Assembly (NCBI RefSeq): GCF_018336815.1
Contig: NZ_CP050497.1
Span: forward strand, 1,674,001 to 1,738,000
Direction: 5' to 3'
From: Treponema vincentii
GTDB lineage: Bacteria > Spirochaetota > Spirochaetia > Treponematales > Treponemataceae
DNA length: 64,000 nucleotides
Of the stretch, positions 23,617 to 34,178 are shown piece by piece. Below the pieces are notes generated by a model that saw only the letters and a list, made by a program, of their open reading frames with translations, had not been told where the DNA came from and made no database searches. The translations under genes and the position numbers were made by a program. Numbering within the stretch: position 1 is the stretch's first letter; the number at the start of each line of letters is the position of its first letter.

Positions 23617-26133
23617 CTACTCCGCATCCCCTCCGTCGAGGTCAAGCTCTCCGTTGAAGGTTGTTTCCGAAGCGGGCGGCGCGATGTCTTCTTCATCCTC
23701 GCGTGCAACCACATCCAACCCGATGAGCTGGTCGGGGCTTTCGATATCGAGGATTTTAACACCCTGCGCGGCGCGTCCCATCACATTAATAGAGGAAACC
23801 TGCACGCGGATGGTTTTTCCCTGTCCGGTGATGCAGACAATTTCGTCATCGTCAGCGACGGCAAGCAATCCGACCACCTCGCCGGTCTTTTCGGTAATGG
23901 TGTACACCTTTTGTCCGCCGGTACCGCGCCCATGCGGAGAAAACTCTGAAAAGTCAACCCGCTTGCCGTAGCCGTTCTCGCTCATCACGAGGAGCTTGCC
24001 GCCGTTAATCCGAAGCGCGCCGGTCAGCTCATCCCCGCCGGACAGCCGAATACCGATTACCCCGTGTGAAGCGCGTCCTTGGTCGCGTATTTCGGTTTCG
24101 GAAACGCGGAGCGCCTGGCCGTGCCGGGTTACCAGCATTAGCTCATCTTTACCGGTGGTAAGGATTGCGCTTACCAGCTTGTCCCCTTCATCCAGCTTAA
24201 TGGCGATAATGCCGCGCGTTTTGGCATTCCGGAAGCTGTCGGTCTGTACCTTCTTCACGATGCCGCCCGCCGTCGCCATCAGCAGGTATGTGTCGCTACT
24301 AAACTCTTTTAAGGACACAATCGTGGTAATTTCCTCGTCGGAAGATACGGCGAGCAGCGACTTGATATGAGAACCGCGGCTTGTACGGCTTGCTTCGGGG
24401 ATTTCGTGTACCTTAACCCAGTATGCCTTCCCCTCATTGGTGATAAACATAATGTAGTCATGCGTCGAAGCAGTGAAAATCTGGTCGATAAAGTCATCTT
24501 CAACCAAAGCTGCCGAATTGGAGCCCTTGCCGCCGCGGTTCTGCCGCTTGTAGGCGGTAATCGGTACCCGCTTGATGTAGCCGAGATTGGAAACCAGCAC
24601 TACCATCTGTTCTTTTTTGATGAGGTCTTCGATGTTAATCTCTTCTACCTCGTCGCTGACAATATCGGTACGGCGGTCGTCGCCGAATTTTTCTGCAAGC
24701 TCATCGGTTTCCTGCTTAATGAGCGCAAGAATCTTTTCAGGATGCGCCAAGAGGTCTTTCAAATGTTCAATCAGCAGTTCAAGCTCCTGCAATTCCTTGC
24801 GGAGGTCTTCAATTTCGAGGCTGGTGAGGCGTTTGAGCTGCATATCAACGATGGCCTGCGCCTGTATGTCGTCAAACGAAAACCGCTCCATCAGCGCATT
24901 CTTGGCGCTTGCCGTATCGCGGGAGCCGCGGATAATCTTAATTACCTCATCGATGTTGTCGATGGCGACGATAAGAGCGCGTAAAATATGGGCGCGCTCT
25001 TCAGCTTTTTTCAGGTCGAAGCGGACGCGGCGGGTAACAACCTCCTGCCGGTGCGCAACAAAGTAGCCGACCAGCTGTTTGAGCGTCAGCGTTTGCGGCC
25101 GCCCATCCACCAACGCAAGGTTAATAACGCCGAAGGAGGACTGCAGGGCTGTCTTGGAAAAGAGCTGGTTCAGCACCACCTTTGCGATTGCTCCCCGCTT
25201 CAGCTCGATAACCAGCCGTAAGCCGGCGCGGTCTGAGGTTTCATCGTTGACTGCCGCAATCCCTTCTATCACTTTTTCACGGGCAAGTTCGCCGATCTTC
25301 GCAACGAGCGCCGTGGTGTTTACCTGATAGGGCACTTCGGTAAAGATAATCGTTTCCTTGCCTTTTTTATCAACTTCAATATTGAACCTGCCGCGGACTA
25401 AAATCTTCCCGCGTCCGGTTTTAAACGCCTGCCGGATGCCTTTTTTGCCGAAGATAATGCCGCCGGTCGGAAAGTCCGGCCCTTTGATGTACTTGGCAAG
25501 CTCATCAATGGTAATGTCGGGATTGTCGATATAAGCGGACACCGCTTGAGCAATTTCGCGTAGGTTGTGCGGCGGCATATTGGTTGCCATACCGACGGCA
25601 ATACCGCTTGAACCATTCGCCAATAGGAACGGAAATTTGCCCGGCAGAACGGTCGGCTCCTGCGTAGAATCGTCAAAGTTCGGGATAAAATCAACGGTAT
25701 CTTTTTTGATGTCTTCTACCATCGACTCGGCAAGCCGCGCCATCTTTGCTTCCGTATAACGGTAGGCCGCAGGCGGGTCGCCGCCGATGGTACCGAAGTT
25801 TCCTTGCGGATGGATTACCGGATATCGGAGTGAAAAATCCTGCCCCAAACGGACAAGCGCATCATAGACGGAGGCATCGCCGTGCGGGTGGTAGCTTCCC
25901 AGCACATCACCGACAATCTTAGCGCATTTGCGCGTCGGCCCCGAATAGCGCAAACTCTTCTCTTCCATCGAGTAGAGGATTCTGCGGTGTACCGGCTTCA
26001 AGCCATCCCGCACATCGGGCAGGGCGCGGCTCACAATAACCGACATCGAATAATCTATATATGCACGTTTTACTTCAGTTTCAATCGGAATGGGGATTAA
26101 CACCCCGCCTTCCGGCGTTTTTATCTCTTCCAC
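23617..26133 (-). CDS. gyrA: DNA gyrase subunit A
   Basis: An 838-residue GyrA, the breakage-reunion subunit. [19 protein letters not shown] is the conserved N-terminal signature, [11 protein letters not shown] holds the catalytic tyrosine, and the C-terminal half has the six beta-pinwheel repeats with the GyrA box RGGKGSN ([11 protein letters not shown]). This box separates gyrase from topoisomerase IV. In the quinolone-resistance region the sequence is [17 protein letters not shown], so the residue matching E. coli Ser83 is alanine, as in Mycobacterium. The last 30 residues are acidic. It follows gyrB by 13 bases in one operon. Confidence 0.97.
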   Translation of the reverse strand: MEEIKTPEGGVLIPIPIETEVKRAYIDYSMSVIVSRALPDVRDGLKPVHRRILYSMEEKSLRYSGPTRKCAKIVGDVLGSYHPHGDASVYDALVRLGQDFSLRYPVIHPQGNFGTIGGDPPAAYRYTEAKMARLAESMVEDIKKDTVDFIPNFDDSTQEPTVLPGKFPFLLANGSSGIAVGMATNMPPHNLREIAQAVSAYIDNPDITIDELAKYIKGPDFPTGGIIFGKKGIRQAFKTGRGKILVRGRFNIEVDKKGKETIIFTEVPYQVNTTALVAKIGELAREKVIEGIAAVNDETSDRAGLRLVIELKRGAIAKVVLNQLFSKTALQSSFGVINLALVDGRPQTLTLKQLVGYFVAHRQEVVTRRVRFDLKKAEERAHILRALIVAIDNIDEVIKIIRGSRDTASAKNALMERFSFDDIQAQAIVDMQLKRLTSLEIEDLRKELQELELLIEHLKDLLAHPEKILALIKQETDELAEKFGDDRRTDIVSDEVEEINIEDLIKKEQMVVLVSNLGYIKRVPITAYKRQNRGGKGSNSAALVEDDFIDQIFTASTHDYIMFITNEGKAYWVKVHEIPEASRTSRGSHIKSLLAVSSDEEITTIVSLKEFSSDTYLLMATAGGIVKKVQTDSFRNAKTRGIIAIKLDEGDKLVSAILTTGKDELMLVTRHGQALRVSETEIRDQGRASHGVIGIRLSGGDELTGALRINGGKLLVMSENGYGKRVDFSEFSPHGRGTGGQKVYTITEKTGEVVGLLAVADDDEIVCITGQGKTIRVQVSSINVMGRAAQGVKILDIESPDQLIGLDVVAREDEEDIAPPASETTFNGELDLDGGDAE

Positions 26134-26146
26134 GTTTTATGCTCCA

Positions 26147-28066
<1,920 letters not shown>

Positions 28067-28359
28067 CTATCCTTAGAGAATAAAAATGAAGGGAACCGAT
28101 AAAAGAATGATTTTTAGCGGTATCCTGTGAATTATTGGTTATCCTATAAAAATGATTTTAACGGTAGAAGCTCCCGTTCTTTATGAAAATCGGGCTATTG
28201 TACTATAATCAATCGAAAAAGTAAAGGCTGAAACTAACGTACGGGTATTTCAAATTGACAGTGTGTCCTCATACGTATTATAGTAGGCAAAGGATGATGA
28301 AAAAAGAACTATCTTTTAAGCCATTTTCATATTTGAAGCATAAAAATAAAGGGAATTAC

Positions 28360-29221
28360 GTGCAGAAGTCTTGTTTTTTTAAAATAGTCGGACACAGCTG
28401 CCTTATCGCTGTGGTTATTTTTATCAGCGGTTGTGTATCGCGTCCGCCTGAGTATGATATGCAAGCTTTCGGTGCCGTTGGAACGGATGCCGATGTGTAT
28501 ATAGTTGCTCCCGTTGCAGGGAACGAACCGCTTTTAAAGGCGCTGTTTACTGCCTTTGTGTCGGAGAAAACCGCTCTGCAGTATTTAAACCGGACATCGG
28601 TACTGTATATCGGAGCAGACTACGGGGCGTCGCCGTCGGCAACCGTTGTTTCGAGCGGTTCTTATCCTGTTAGTTTAGGAGATTTGCTGTTTCCTAAAAA
28701 AGACGGTTGGGAAAAACGCCGCGCGGTAGCGCTGAACAATCATACTTATTATTCTTCCGAGGTTGCGGATATAGTGGTGCAGGAAAAAACAGCTTTTATG
28801 TGCTTAGGTGATAATCAACGGAATTCGGCGGCGTTTTTGCAGCGGATAGCCGAGCCGCACTTGCCGATATTCCCGCCTCGGTTCCAAGCTCTGAGCGAAA
28901 CGGGCGGAGTAGGTGAAATCGGTTTATATGCTCGATCAGGCAACCTCATCGCAGCCGCTTTGCTGGATTTAGAAGATATCGAATTACCGATACGGTCGAT
29001 AGAACTCTATCTGAAAAAAAAACGCGGATTCGATCTATCGCTGCTCCGCCGTATTTGAAACGACTGATGTTCGTACAGCGCTTGTAGTCCGGTTGCTTCT
29101 GAGCCATGGCATGAATGGAGATTTTTCCGTTCAAGGCTCTTCTGTTTTTGTAGAAAATGCCGATATTACAGAAACAGAGTTCATTAAAATGCTGGAATCT
29201 ATGTTTTTTAAAAGCTTATAG
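28360..29221 (+). CDS. Treponema lipoprotein of unknown function, one frameshift
   Basis: A lipoprotein with lipobox FISGC; the mature part starts CVSRPPEYDMQAFG. GTG 28360 (with AAGGGAA ahead) gives a compact signal peptide VQKSCFFKIVGHSC and hydrophobic core; ATGs at 28294/28297 would give a longer cytoplasmic head. The body is a mixed alpha/beta domain (DVYIVAPVAGNEPLLKALFT, YIGADYGASPSATVVSSGSY, AFMCLGDNQRNS, GEIGLYARSGNLIAAALLD). As read, it ends early at 29058 after a nine-base A run (29014-29022). With one base removed it continues SIYRCSAVFETTDVRTALVV and MNGDFSVQGSSVFVENADIT and stops at 29221, clearly the true C-terminus because it keeps the same character and leaves no gap. I do not recognise a function. 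Confidence 0.65.
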
Positions 29222-29268
29222 CGTTGACGAAAATCTCTTTAAATATTTTTCGTAGTTATGGGGTGCGT

Positions 29269-29568
29269 ATGCCTACGTATGACTATATGTGCGATTCTTG
29301 CGGAACGGCTTTTGAGGTGCAGCATAAAATAGCTGATACTCCCGTTATAGTTTGCCCTCAATGTGGAGCATCCGCTCATCAAGTATTCTCCGCAGGATTT
29401 GGATTAAATTTTACCGGTAAAGGGTTTTATCAAACCGATACACAAAAAACAGCTGCGTCTGCAAATGCGAAGAAAGTTGATGGACAAGAAGGAACTTTGC
29501 AAAAAAAGGATAAACCGGCCAAGTCGTGCGGCTGTAGCTGTTCGGGCGCCTGTTCGTGTTCAAGCTAA
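29269..29568 (+). CDS. FmdB-type zinc-ribbon protein
   Basis: A 99-residue FmdB-family regulatory-type protein. MPTYDYMCDSCGTAFEVQHK and VCPQCGASAHQVFSAGFGLN hold the two CxxC pairs of the zinc ribbon (residues about 8-32), and GFYQTD is the family's end motif. A Ser/Lys linker leads to an unusual Cys-rich tail (SCGCSCSGACSCSS) that might bind another metal. Only a weak GGGG ribosome site precedes the ATG. It is followed four bases after its stop by a second zinc-ribbon gene, so the two are probably co-expressed. The molecular role of the family is not established. Confidence 0.8.
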   Translation: MPTYDYMCDSCGTAFEVQHKIADTPVIVCPQCGASAHQVFSAGFGLNFTGKGFYQTDTQKTAASANAKKVDGQEGTLQKKDKPAKSCGCSCSGACSCSS

Positions 29569-29572
29569 ATAT

Positions 29573-29932
29573 ATGAATAAACAACCTAAGTTTTTTTGTG
29601 AAAATTGTAATGCAGAAGTTCGTCGTGATGCGGTGATCTGTCCGTATTGCGGTCGTTTTTTTGCCTCCGTGCGGTGTCCTTCGTGTGGATTTACCGGAAC
29701 ACATAAAGAGTTTAAAGATGGATGTCCTTCATGCGGCTATGCATTCACTCCTGATGTACAAGAGGATAAAAAGAATAATACAAAAAAAATAAAAAAAAAG
29801 AAATTTCATATTCTGCGGTATATCAAACCTAAAAACGATATTCGCACTGATGCCGACCCTTTACCTTTATGGATATATGGGGTAGTTATTTTGCTCTGTG
29901 TAGTTCTTGCAGCACTTTTCTTCTTCCTTTAA
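29573..29932 (+). CDS. Double zinc-ribbon protein with C-terminal membrane anchor
   Basis: A 119-residue protein. FFCENCNAEVRRDAVICPYCG is a classical zinc ribbon (two CxxC), and VRCPSCGFTGTHKEFKDGCP followed by SCGYAF is a second. A Lys-rich linker (KKNNTKKIKKKK) follows, then one transmembrane helix (LWIYGVVILLCVVLAALFFF) at the very C-terminus, so it should be tail-anchored with the ribbons in the cytoplasm. ATG 29573 follows the FmdB stop by four bases; the frame is open further upstream inside fmdB but is not used. Function unknown. 29933-30002 downstream holds nothing recognised. Confidence 0.65.
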   Translation: MNKQPKFFCENCNAEVRRDAVICPYCGRFFASVRCPSCGFTGTHKEFKDGCPSCGYAFTPDVQEDKKNNTKKIKKKKFHILRYIKPKNDIRTDADPLPLWIYGVVILLCVVLAALFFFL

Positions 29933-30002
29933 GCGAAAAATACTTATTCCAAACAAAAAACATCAGTGGCATATCGATCTCTCAAAGATATGATAATTTT
30001 GC

Positions 30003-30031
30003 TTGACTGTTAGCAATTTCGGCTCTATACT
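30003..30031 (+). promoter_or_regulatory. Sigma-70 promoter of gdhA
   Basis: TTGACT at 30003-30008 and TATACT at 30026-30031 with exactly 17 bases between, the best promoter match in the window. It predicts a leader of roughly 220 bases before ATG 30259. Confidence 0.65.
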
Positions 30032-30043
30032 TATAGATAACAA

Positions 30044-30164
30044 ACCTGTTCGGAAACTTCCGTTTCTGAACAGGGTACCTTGAAATGCGATGTTCTTGCA
30101 TCGTGCTATTTGTGCGATGCGTGAACTCGTCGACCTATTCGAAAACGCAGTTATCGAATAGATC
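30044..30164 (+). repeat. Structured leader of gdhA, contains repeat copy 2
   Basis: Directly after the predicted start site lies a 13-pair hairpin (CCTGTTCGGAAAC / GTTTCTGAACAGG, 30045-30074). Next come GCATCG/CGATGC (30098-30120) and GACCTATTCGA/TCGAATAGATC (30132-30164). The 30098-30164 part is an inverted copy of the repeat at 462-533. The stems have changed but still pair. Whether it regulates gdhA or is only a mobile repeat cannot be decided here. Confidence 0.55.
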
Positions 30165-30258
30165 TAATATAAGTGGGGTAAAATGAGTACGGCTAAAGTT
30201 TTTAGTTCCATTTTACCATAATATGATTGTTTGCTGAAACTTATTGAGGAGGAGTTTT

Positions 30259-31524
30259 ATGAGCAAAGAAACCTTAAATCCGTTAGCAAATGCACAGGCA
30301 CAGGTAAAAAAAGCGTGTGATGCTTTAGGTGCAGACCCCGCGGTCTATGAATTATTGAAAGAACCGCAGCGGATGATTGAAATTTCCATTCCGGTAAAGA
30401 TGGATAACGGTTCTATCAAGGTATTTAAAGGATATAGAGCTGCACATAATGATGCGGTCGGTCCTTACAAGGGCGGTATTCGCTTCCATCAGAATGTCAA
30501 TGCCGACGAAGTAAAAGCTCTTTCTATTTGGATGAGTATTAAATGCCAAGTAACCGGTATTCCCTATGGCGGTGGAAAGGGTGGTATCACGGTCGATCCT
30601 TCAGAACTGTCTCAGCGTGAGCTTGAGCAACTTTCGCGCGGCTGGGTACGCGGTTTGTATAAGTACTTGGGTGAAAAAGTAGACGTACCTGCTCCGGACG
30701 TTAATACCAACGGCCAGATTATGGCATGGATGCAGGACGAGTACAATAAGCTTACCGGCGAGCAGACAATCGGTGTATTTACCGGTAAGCCGCTCACCTA
30801 CGGCGGTTCCAAGGGAAGAAACGAAGCAACCGGTTTCGGTGTTGCAGTTGTTATGCGTGAAGCATGCAAAGCAATCGGTATGGATTTAAAGAAAGCGACC
30901 GTTGCCGTTCAAGGTTTCGGAAACGTCGGACGGTTCACCGTTAAAAATATCATCAAGCTGGGCGGAAAAGTCGTTGCAGTTGCAGAATTCGATAAGAAAG
31001 AAGGTACATACGCAACCTACAAAGAAAGCGGCTTTACCTTTGAAGAATTGAACGATGCAAAAACAAAAGACGGCAGCTTACTCCATGTTCCCGGTGCAAA
31101 GAGAATTTCTCTCGATGACTTCTGGGCATTGAACGTCGATGTTATCAGCCCCTGTGCAATGGAAAACGCGATTAAAGAGCACGAAGCTAATCTGATTAAA
31201 GCGAAATTAATTTGCGAAGGCGCAAACGGCCCCATCACGTTGGAAGCTGACGAAATCCTTTACAAGAAAGGTATCCTCGTTACTCCCGATATTCTGACCA
31301 ATGCCGGTGGCGTTACCGTTTCTTACTTTGAATGGGTACAGAACCTCTACGGCTACTATTGGACTGAAAAAGAAGTTGAAGAGAAAGAAGAGCGTGCGAT
31401 GATCGATGCGTTCAACCCAATTTGGGCATTGAAGCAAGAAAAGAACGTTTCTTTCCGCCAAGCAACTTACATGAAATCTATCAAGAGAATTGATGAAGCG
31501 ATGAAGGTAAGAGGCTGGTATTAA
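30259..31524 (+). CDS. gdhA: Glutamate dehydrogenase (Glu/Leu/Phe/Val family)
   Basis: A 421-residue enzyme interconverting glutamate and 2-oxoglutarate plus ammonia. KGGIRFHQNVNADEVKALS and MSIKCQVTGIPYGGGKGGI contain the substrate-binding lysines, including the catalytic Lys of PYGGGKGG. PAPDVNTNGQIMAWM follows, and the Rossmann domain carries VQGFGNVGRFTVKNI. The tail ending MKVRGWY is typical. AGGAGGAG lies six bases before ATG 30259. Length fits the hexameric about 420-residue form found in Clostridia and archaea, usually NAD-linked and catabolic. The leader is long and structured, so post-transcriptional control is possible. Confidence 0.95.
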   Translation: MSKETLNPLANAQAQVKKACDALGADPAVYELLKEPQRMIEISIPVKMDNGSIKVFKGYRAAHNDAVGPYKGGIRFHQNVNADEVKALSIWMSIKCQVTGIPYGGGKGGITVDPSELSQRELEQLSRGWVRGLYKYLGEKVDVPAPDVNTNGQIMAWMQDEYNKLTGEQTIGVFTGKPLTYGGSKGRNEATGFGVAVVMREACKAIGMDLKKATVAVQGFGNVGRFTVKNIIKLGGKVVAVAEFDKKEGTYATYKESGFTFEELNDAKTKDGSLLHVPGAKRISLDDFWALNVDVISPCAMENAIKEHEANLIKAKLICEGANGPITLEADEILYKKGILVTPDILTNAGGVTVSYFEWVQNLYGYYWTEKEVEEKEERAMIDAFNPIWALKQEKNVSFRQATYMKSIKRIDEAMKVRGWY

Positions 31525-31565
31525 TCCCGAACTTCATATTTGCCTGAAAATATATGAGAACGGGG

Positions 31566-31656
31566 CTGTCCAAAATCTGAAAGCCTATCGGCTTTTTCTG
31601 TAAGGAAATGAATTATCATATCCGCTAAAGCGGATTGCGTAACAGTTTTTGGACAG
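31566..31656. repeat. Nested branched hairpin module, copy B
   Basis: Outer arms CTGTCCAAAATCTG (31566-31579) and CAGTTTTTGGACAG (31643-31656). Inside are AAGCC-TATC-GGCTT (31581-31594), the linker TTCTGTAAGGAAATG, and ATCCGC-TAAA-GCGGAT (31620-31635). This is the cleanest copy; it predicts a three-way junction. Copies A and C keep the architecture with other stem sequences. It lies 3' of gdhA. Confidence 0.65.
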
Positions 31657-31683
31657 TTTCCTTAGATTTAGATTCGATGTTGT

Positions 31684-31859
31684 GATGCAAAATGTACGTC
31701 CTTGTACATTTTTCATCGGCGAGTTTTTGCTGTGCAAAAACGTCGCTGCTGCCGGGAACCACCGCCATCCGTGGCGGGTCTGACAGTCATTACTGTATAA
31801 AGACTTAATTTTAAACTCGCGGGGATGTCGAAAAAGTAACCAACTTTTGAGACATCCCC
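31684..31859. repeat. Intergenic hairpin array 2
   Basis: In order: AAAATGTAC-GTCCTT-GTACATTTT (31689-31712, extended by GATG/CATC), GGCGAGTTTTTGC-TGT-GCAAAAACGTCGC (31718-31746), CCGCCA-TCCG-TGGCGG (31762-31777), ACAGT-CATT-ACTGT (31783-31796), then GGGGATGTC...GACATCCCC (31821-31859). Two loops read GGA on the minus strand. The right end from GACTTAATTTTAAACTCG onward is shared with array 1. No gene is present between 31525 and 32068. Confidence 0.7.
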
Positions 31860-31894
31860 GTTTCTATATGGGTAGATAACAGGTTTTAATTTAC

Positions 31895-31945
31895 AAGGCG
31901 CATTGGGTGTCGTAAATGATCATCCGATGTGCCTTTTTTATTTTT
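31895..31945 (+). terminator. Rho-independent terminator
   Basis: AAGGCGCATTGGGTG pairs with CATCCGATGTGCCTT, followed by TTTTTATTTTT. It ends transcription from the gdhA side. A TATAAT at 32034-32039 ahead of the next gene is a possible -10 element without a clear -35. Confidence 0.8.
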
Positions 31946-32068
31946 ACAGGAGCAATCTCTGAAAACTCAATGAGATTTGCCTCGTATCATTCGGACTGAA
32001 TATCCCCATATAGAAAAAAATGCTGTTTTCTTCTATAATGAAAAAGAACTTTTTGGGGAGGGTAAATT

Positions 32069-33022
32069 ATGAAAGCAGTCGTATTGGATGGCTTCACGCT
32101 TAATCCGGGGGATCTGTCGTGGCGTATTTTACAGGATATTGCAGATATTACGATATATGACAAAACCGCACCCGATGAAGTATATGAACGGGTAAAAAAC
32201 TGTGAGGCTGTCTTATCGAATAAAATTGTGTTTTCAAAGGAATTGATTGCGCGTTTACCTAAGTTGCGGTACATCGGCGTGCTGGCAACCGGTTATAACG
32301 TTATCGATGTAGAGGCGGCTCATGCGGCAGGTATCACCGTAACGAATATTCCCAGCTACAGCACCGACAGCGTTGCGCAGTTGGTATTTGCATTCATCTT
32401 ACAGTTTTATTGGCACGTAAAGGAGCACAGCGATGAGGTTCACGGCGGTACATGGAGCCGCAGTGAGCATTTCTGCTATACCTCATTTCCGACATTTGAA
32501 CTGACGGGGAAAACGCTCGGTATTATCGGGTTTGGGCACATCGGGCAAAGGGTTGCGGAAATTGCACTTGTGATGGGGATGCGGGTACTCTATGTCAACC
32601 GCTCGCCCAAAACGGTACCGCGGCTCGCTGCGGCGAAACAGGTGGAGCTTGACACTCTCCTTGCCGAAGCCGACTTTATCAGCTTGAATGCGCCGCTTAA
32701 TAGTGCAAGTGAAAAAATGATCGATGCAGCCGCGCTTACGAAAGTAAAGCCGGATGTGGTTATTATCAACACCGGACGGGGGCAGCTTATCGATGATGAG
32801 GCGGTTGCCGCAGCATTAAAAAAAGGCGCCATCGGCGGGTATGCGGCCGATGTACTGAGCACCGAACCGCCGCCTGCAAACCATCCGCTGTTCGGCTGTC
32901 CCAACTGCTTCATAACGCCGCATATCGCATGGCAAACCCGCGAAGCGCGGACACGCCTGCTGAATATCGCCGCGGATAATTTAAAAAGCTTTCTTTCCGG
33001 TAAACCGCAGAATGTAGTGTAG
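32069..33022 (+). CDS. D-2-hydroxyacid dehydrogenase (glycerate dehydrogenase-like)
   Basis: A 317-residue NAD(P)H-dependent enzyme reducing 2-oxoacids such as hydroxypyruvate or glyoxylate. The Rossmann motif is LGIIGFGHIGQRVAEIA (near residue 150). NTGRGQLIDDEAV includes the substrate-binding Arg, and the active-site pair is Glu in YAADVLSTEPP and His in CFITPHIAWQTREAR. The PSYSTDSVAQLVFAFIL stretch is typical of hydroxypyruvate reductase-like members. GGGGAGGG precedes the ATG. It is a single gene between two spacer regions. The exact substrate is undecided. Confidence 0.9.
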   Translation: MKAVVLDGFTLNPGDLSWRILQDIADITIYDKTAPDEVYERVKNCEAVLSNKIVFSKELIARLPKLRYIGVLATGYNVIDVEAAHAAGITVTNIPSYSTDSVAQLVFAFILQFYWHVKEHSDEVHGGTWSRSEHFCYTSFPTFELTGKTLGIIGFGHIGQRVAEIALVMGMRVLYVNRSPKTVPRLAAAKQVELDTLLAEADFISLNAPLNSASEKMIDAAALTKVKPDVVIINTGRGQLIDDEAVAAALKKGAIGGYAADVLSTEPPPANHPLFGCPNCFITPHIAWQTREARTRLLNIAADNLKSFLSGKPQNVV

Positions 33023-33114
33023 AATAATTCATAATTATGAATTCTGAATTCTGCCATCGCTGGCATCACTAAAAAATATACAGGGGCAAACACATCAGAT
33101 AAGCCAGTCAAATA

Positions 33115-33193
33115 CCGCAGAATATATAAGCTGGACGACCATTTGAGCCGCATCGCGGCGAAACTCTGGTCGGACTGCTTATATATTCTGCGG
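33115..33193. repeat. Long nested hairpin upstream of hflK
   Basis: Perfect 16-base arms CCGCAGAATATATAAG (33115-33130) and their complement (33178-33193). They enclose partly paired CTGGACGACCA/TGGTCGGACTG and a central GCCGC-ATC-GCGGC. The whole 79 bases can fold into one nearly continuous stem. It lies between the hydroxyacid dehydrogenase and the hflK ribosome site. Confidence 0.7.
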
Positions 33194-33239
33194 GGGTGTA
33201 CTACAAAATGTCTGATACGCTTGCCCGAAAGGAGTCTCG

Positions 33240-34178
33240 ATGAAGCAATTAAAAAACGGACAGCTTGTTGCAATAGGCGCAGCGGTTGTACTCGTTATCT
33301 TGGCATTTTTCAGTTTTACCGTTGTTTCGACAACGGATAACGGTGTGGTAACGCGGCTCGGTAAGTACAACCGGACGCTGCAGCCCGGGTTGCAGTTTAT
33401 TATCCCGATCGTCGAACGGGTGTATCATATACCGGTTACGACCGTTCAAAAAGAAGAGTTCGGGTTCCGTACCACGATGGCCTCCGACCGGAGTCAGTAC
33501 CGAAATAATATCGTAAGCGAATCTTCCATGCTAACCGGTGATTTGAACATTATCAATGTTGAGTGGACGGTGCAGTACCGCATTATCGATCCTAAGGCGT
33601 GGCTCTTCAATGTTGAAGAAGGCGAGCGGATTAACACTGTCCGGGATGTGTCTACTGCGGCAATCAACAGCTTAATCGGCGACCGTGCCATTTTGGATAT
33701 TATGGGGTCGGAACGCGACTCCATCCAATTTTCCGCAAAGGAGATTATGAACGAAAAGTATAAGCAGCTGGGGCTCGGCATTGCGGTTTCGTCGGTGCAG
33801 CTGCAAAATGTCGTTCCGCCGGAAGATGTGCAGCAAGCCTTTGAGGATGTCAACATCGCCATTCAGGATATGAACAGGATGATTAACGAAGGTAAAGAAG
33901 CCTATAACAAGGAAATTCCCAAAGCGAAAGGAGATGCCGACCGGATGATTCAGGAAGCGCGCGGCTATGCGGCGGAACGGGTCAACAAGGCGGAAGGAGA
34001 TGTTGCCCGATTTAATGCCGTGTATGTCGAGTACAGCAAGGCGCCCGATATTACCAAGCGGCGGCTCTATCTTGAAACACTCGATAAGATATTTTCAAAT
34101 ACCGACAAGGTAATCTTCATCGATAAAAACGTCAAAAATTTCTTACCGTTAAAAAATCTTTCGGGAGGGGAGCAGTGA
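33240..34178 (+). CDS. hflK: Membrane protease regulator HflK (SPFH/band 7)
   Basis: A 312-residue SPFH protein forming, with HflC, a periplasmic cage around FtsH. One N-terminal membrane span (VAIGAAVVLVILAFFSFTVV) is followed by the SPFH domain (NGVVTRLGKYNRTLQPGLQF, INVEWTVQYRI, AINSLIGDRAILDIM, SSVQLQNVVPPEDVQQAF). A long coiled coil comes next (EAYNKEIPKAKGDADRMIQE, AAERVNKAEGDVARF). EARGYAAERVNKAEGD is characteristic of HflK. The N-terminal Gly-rich cytoplasmic segment of E. coli HflK is missing, as in many non-proteobacteria. The gene overlaps hflC by four bases. Confidence 0.9.
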   Translation: MKQLKNGQLVAIGAAVVLVILAFFSFTVVSTTDNGVVTRLGKYNRTLQPGLQFIIPIVERVYHIPVTTVQKEEFGFRTTMASDRSQYRNNIVSESSMLTGDLNIINVEWTVQYRIIDPKAWLFNVEEGERINTVRDVSTAAINSLIGDRAILDIMGSERDSIQFSAKEIMNEKYKQLGLGIAVSSVQLQNVVPPEDVQQAFEDVNIAIQDMNRMINEGKEAYNKEIPKAKGDADRMIQEARGYAAERVNKAEGDVARFNAVYVEYSKAPDITKRRLYLETLDKIFSNTDKVIFIDKNVKNFLPLKNLSGGEQ

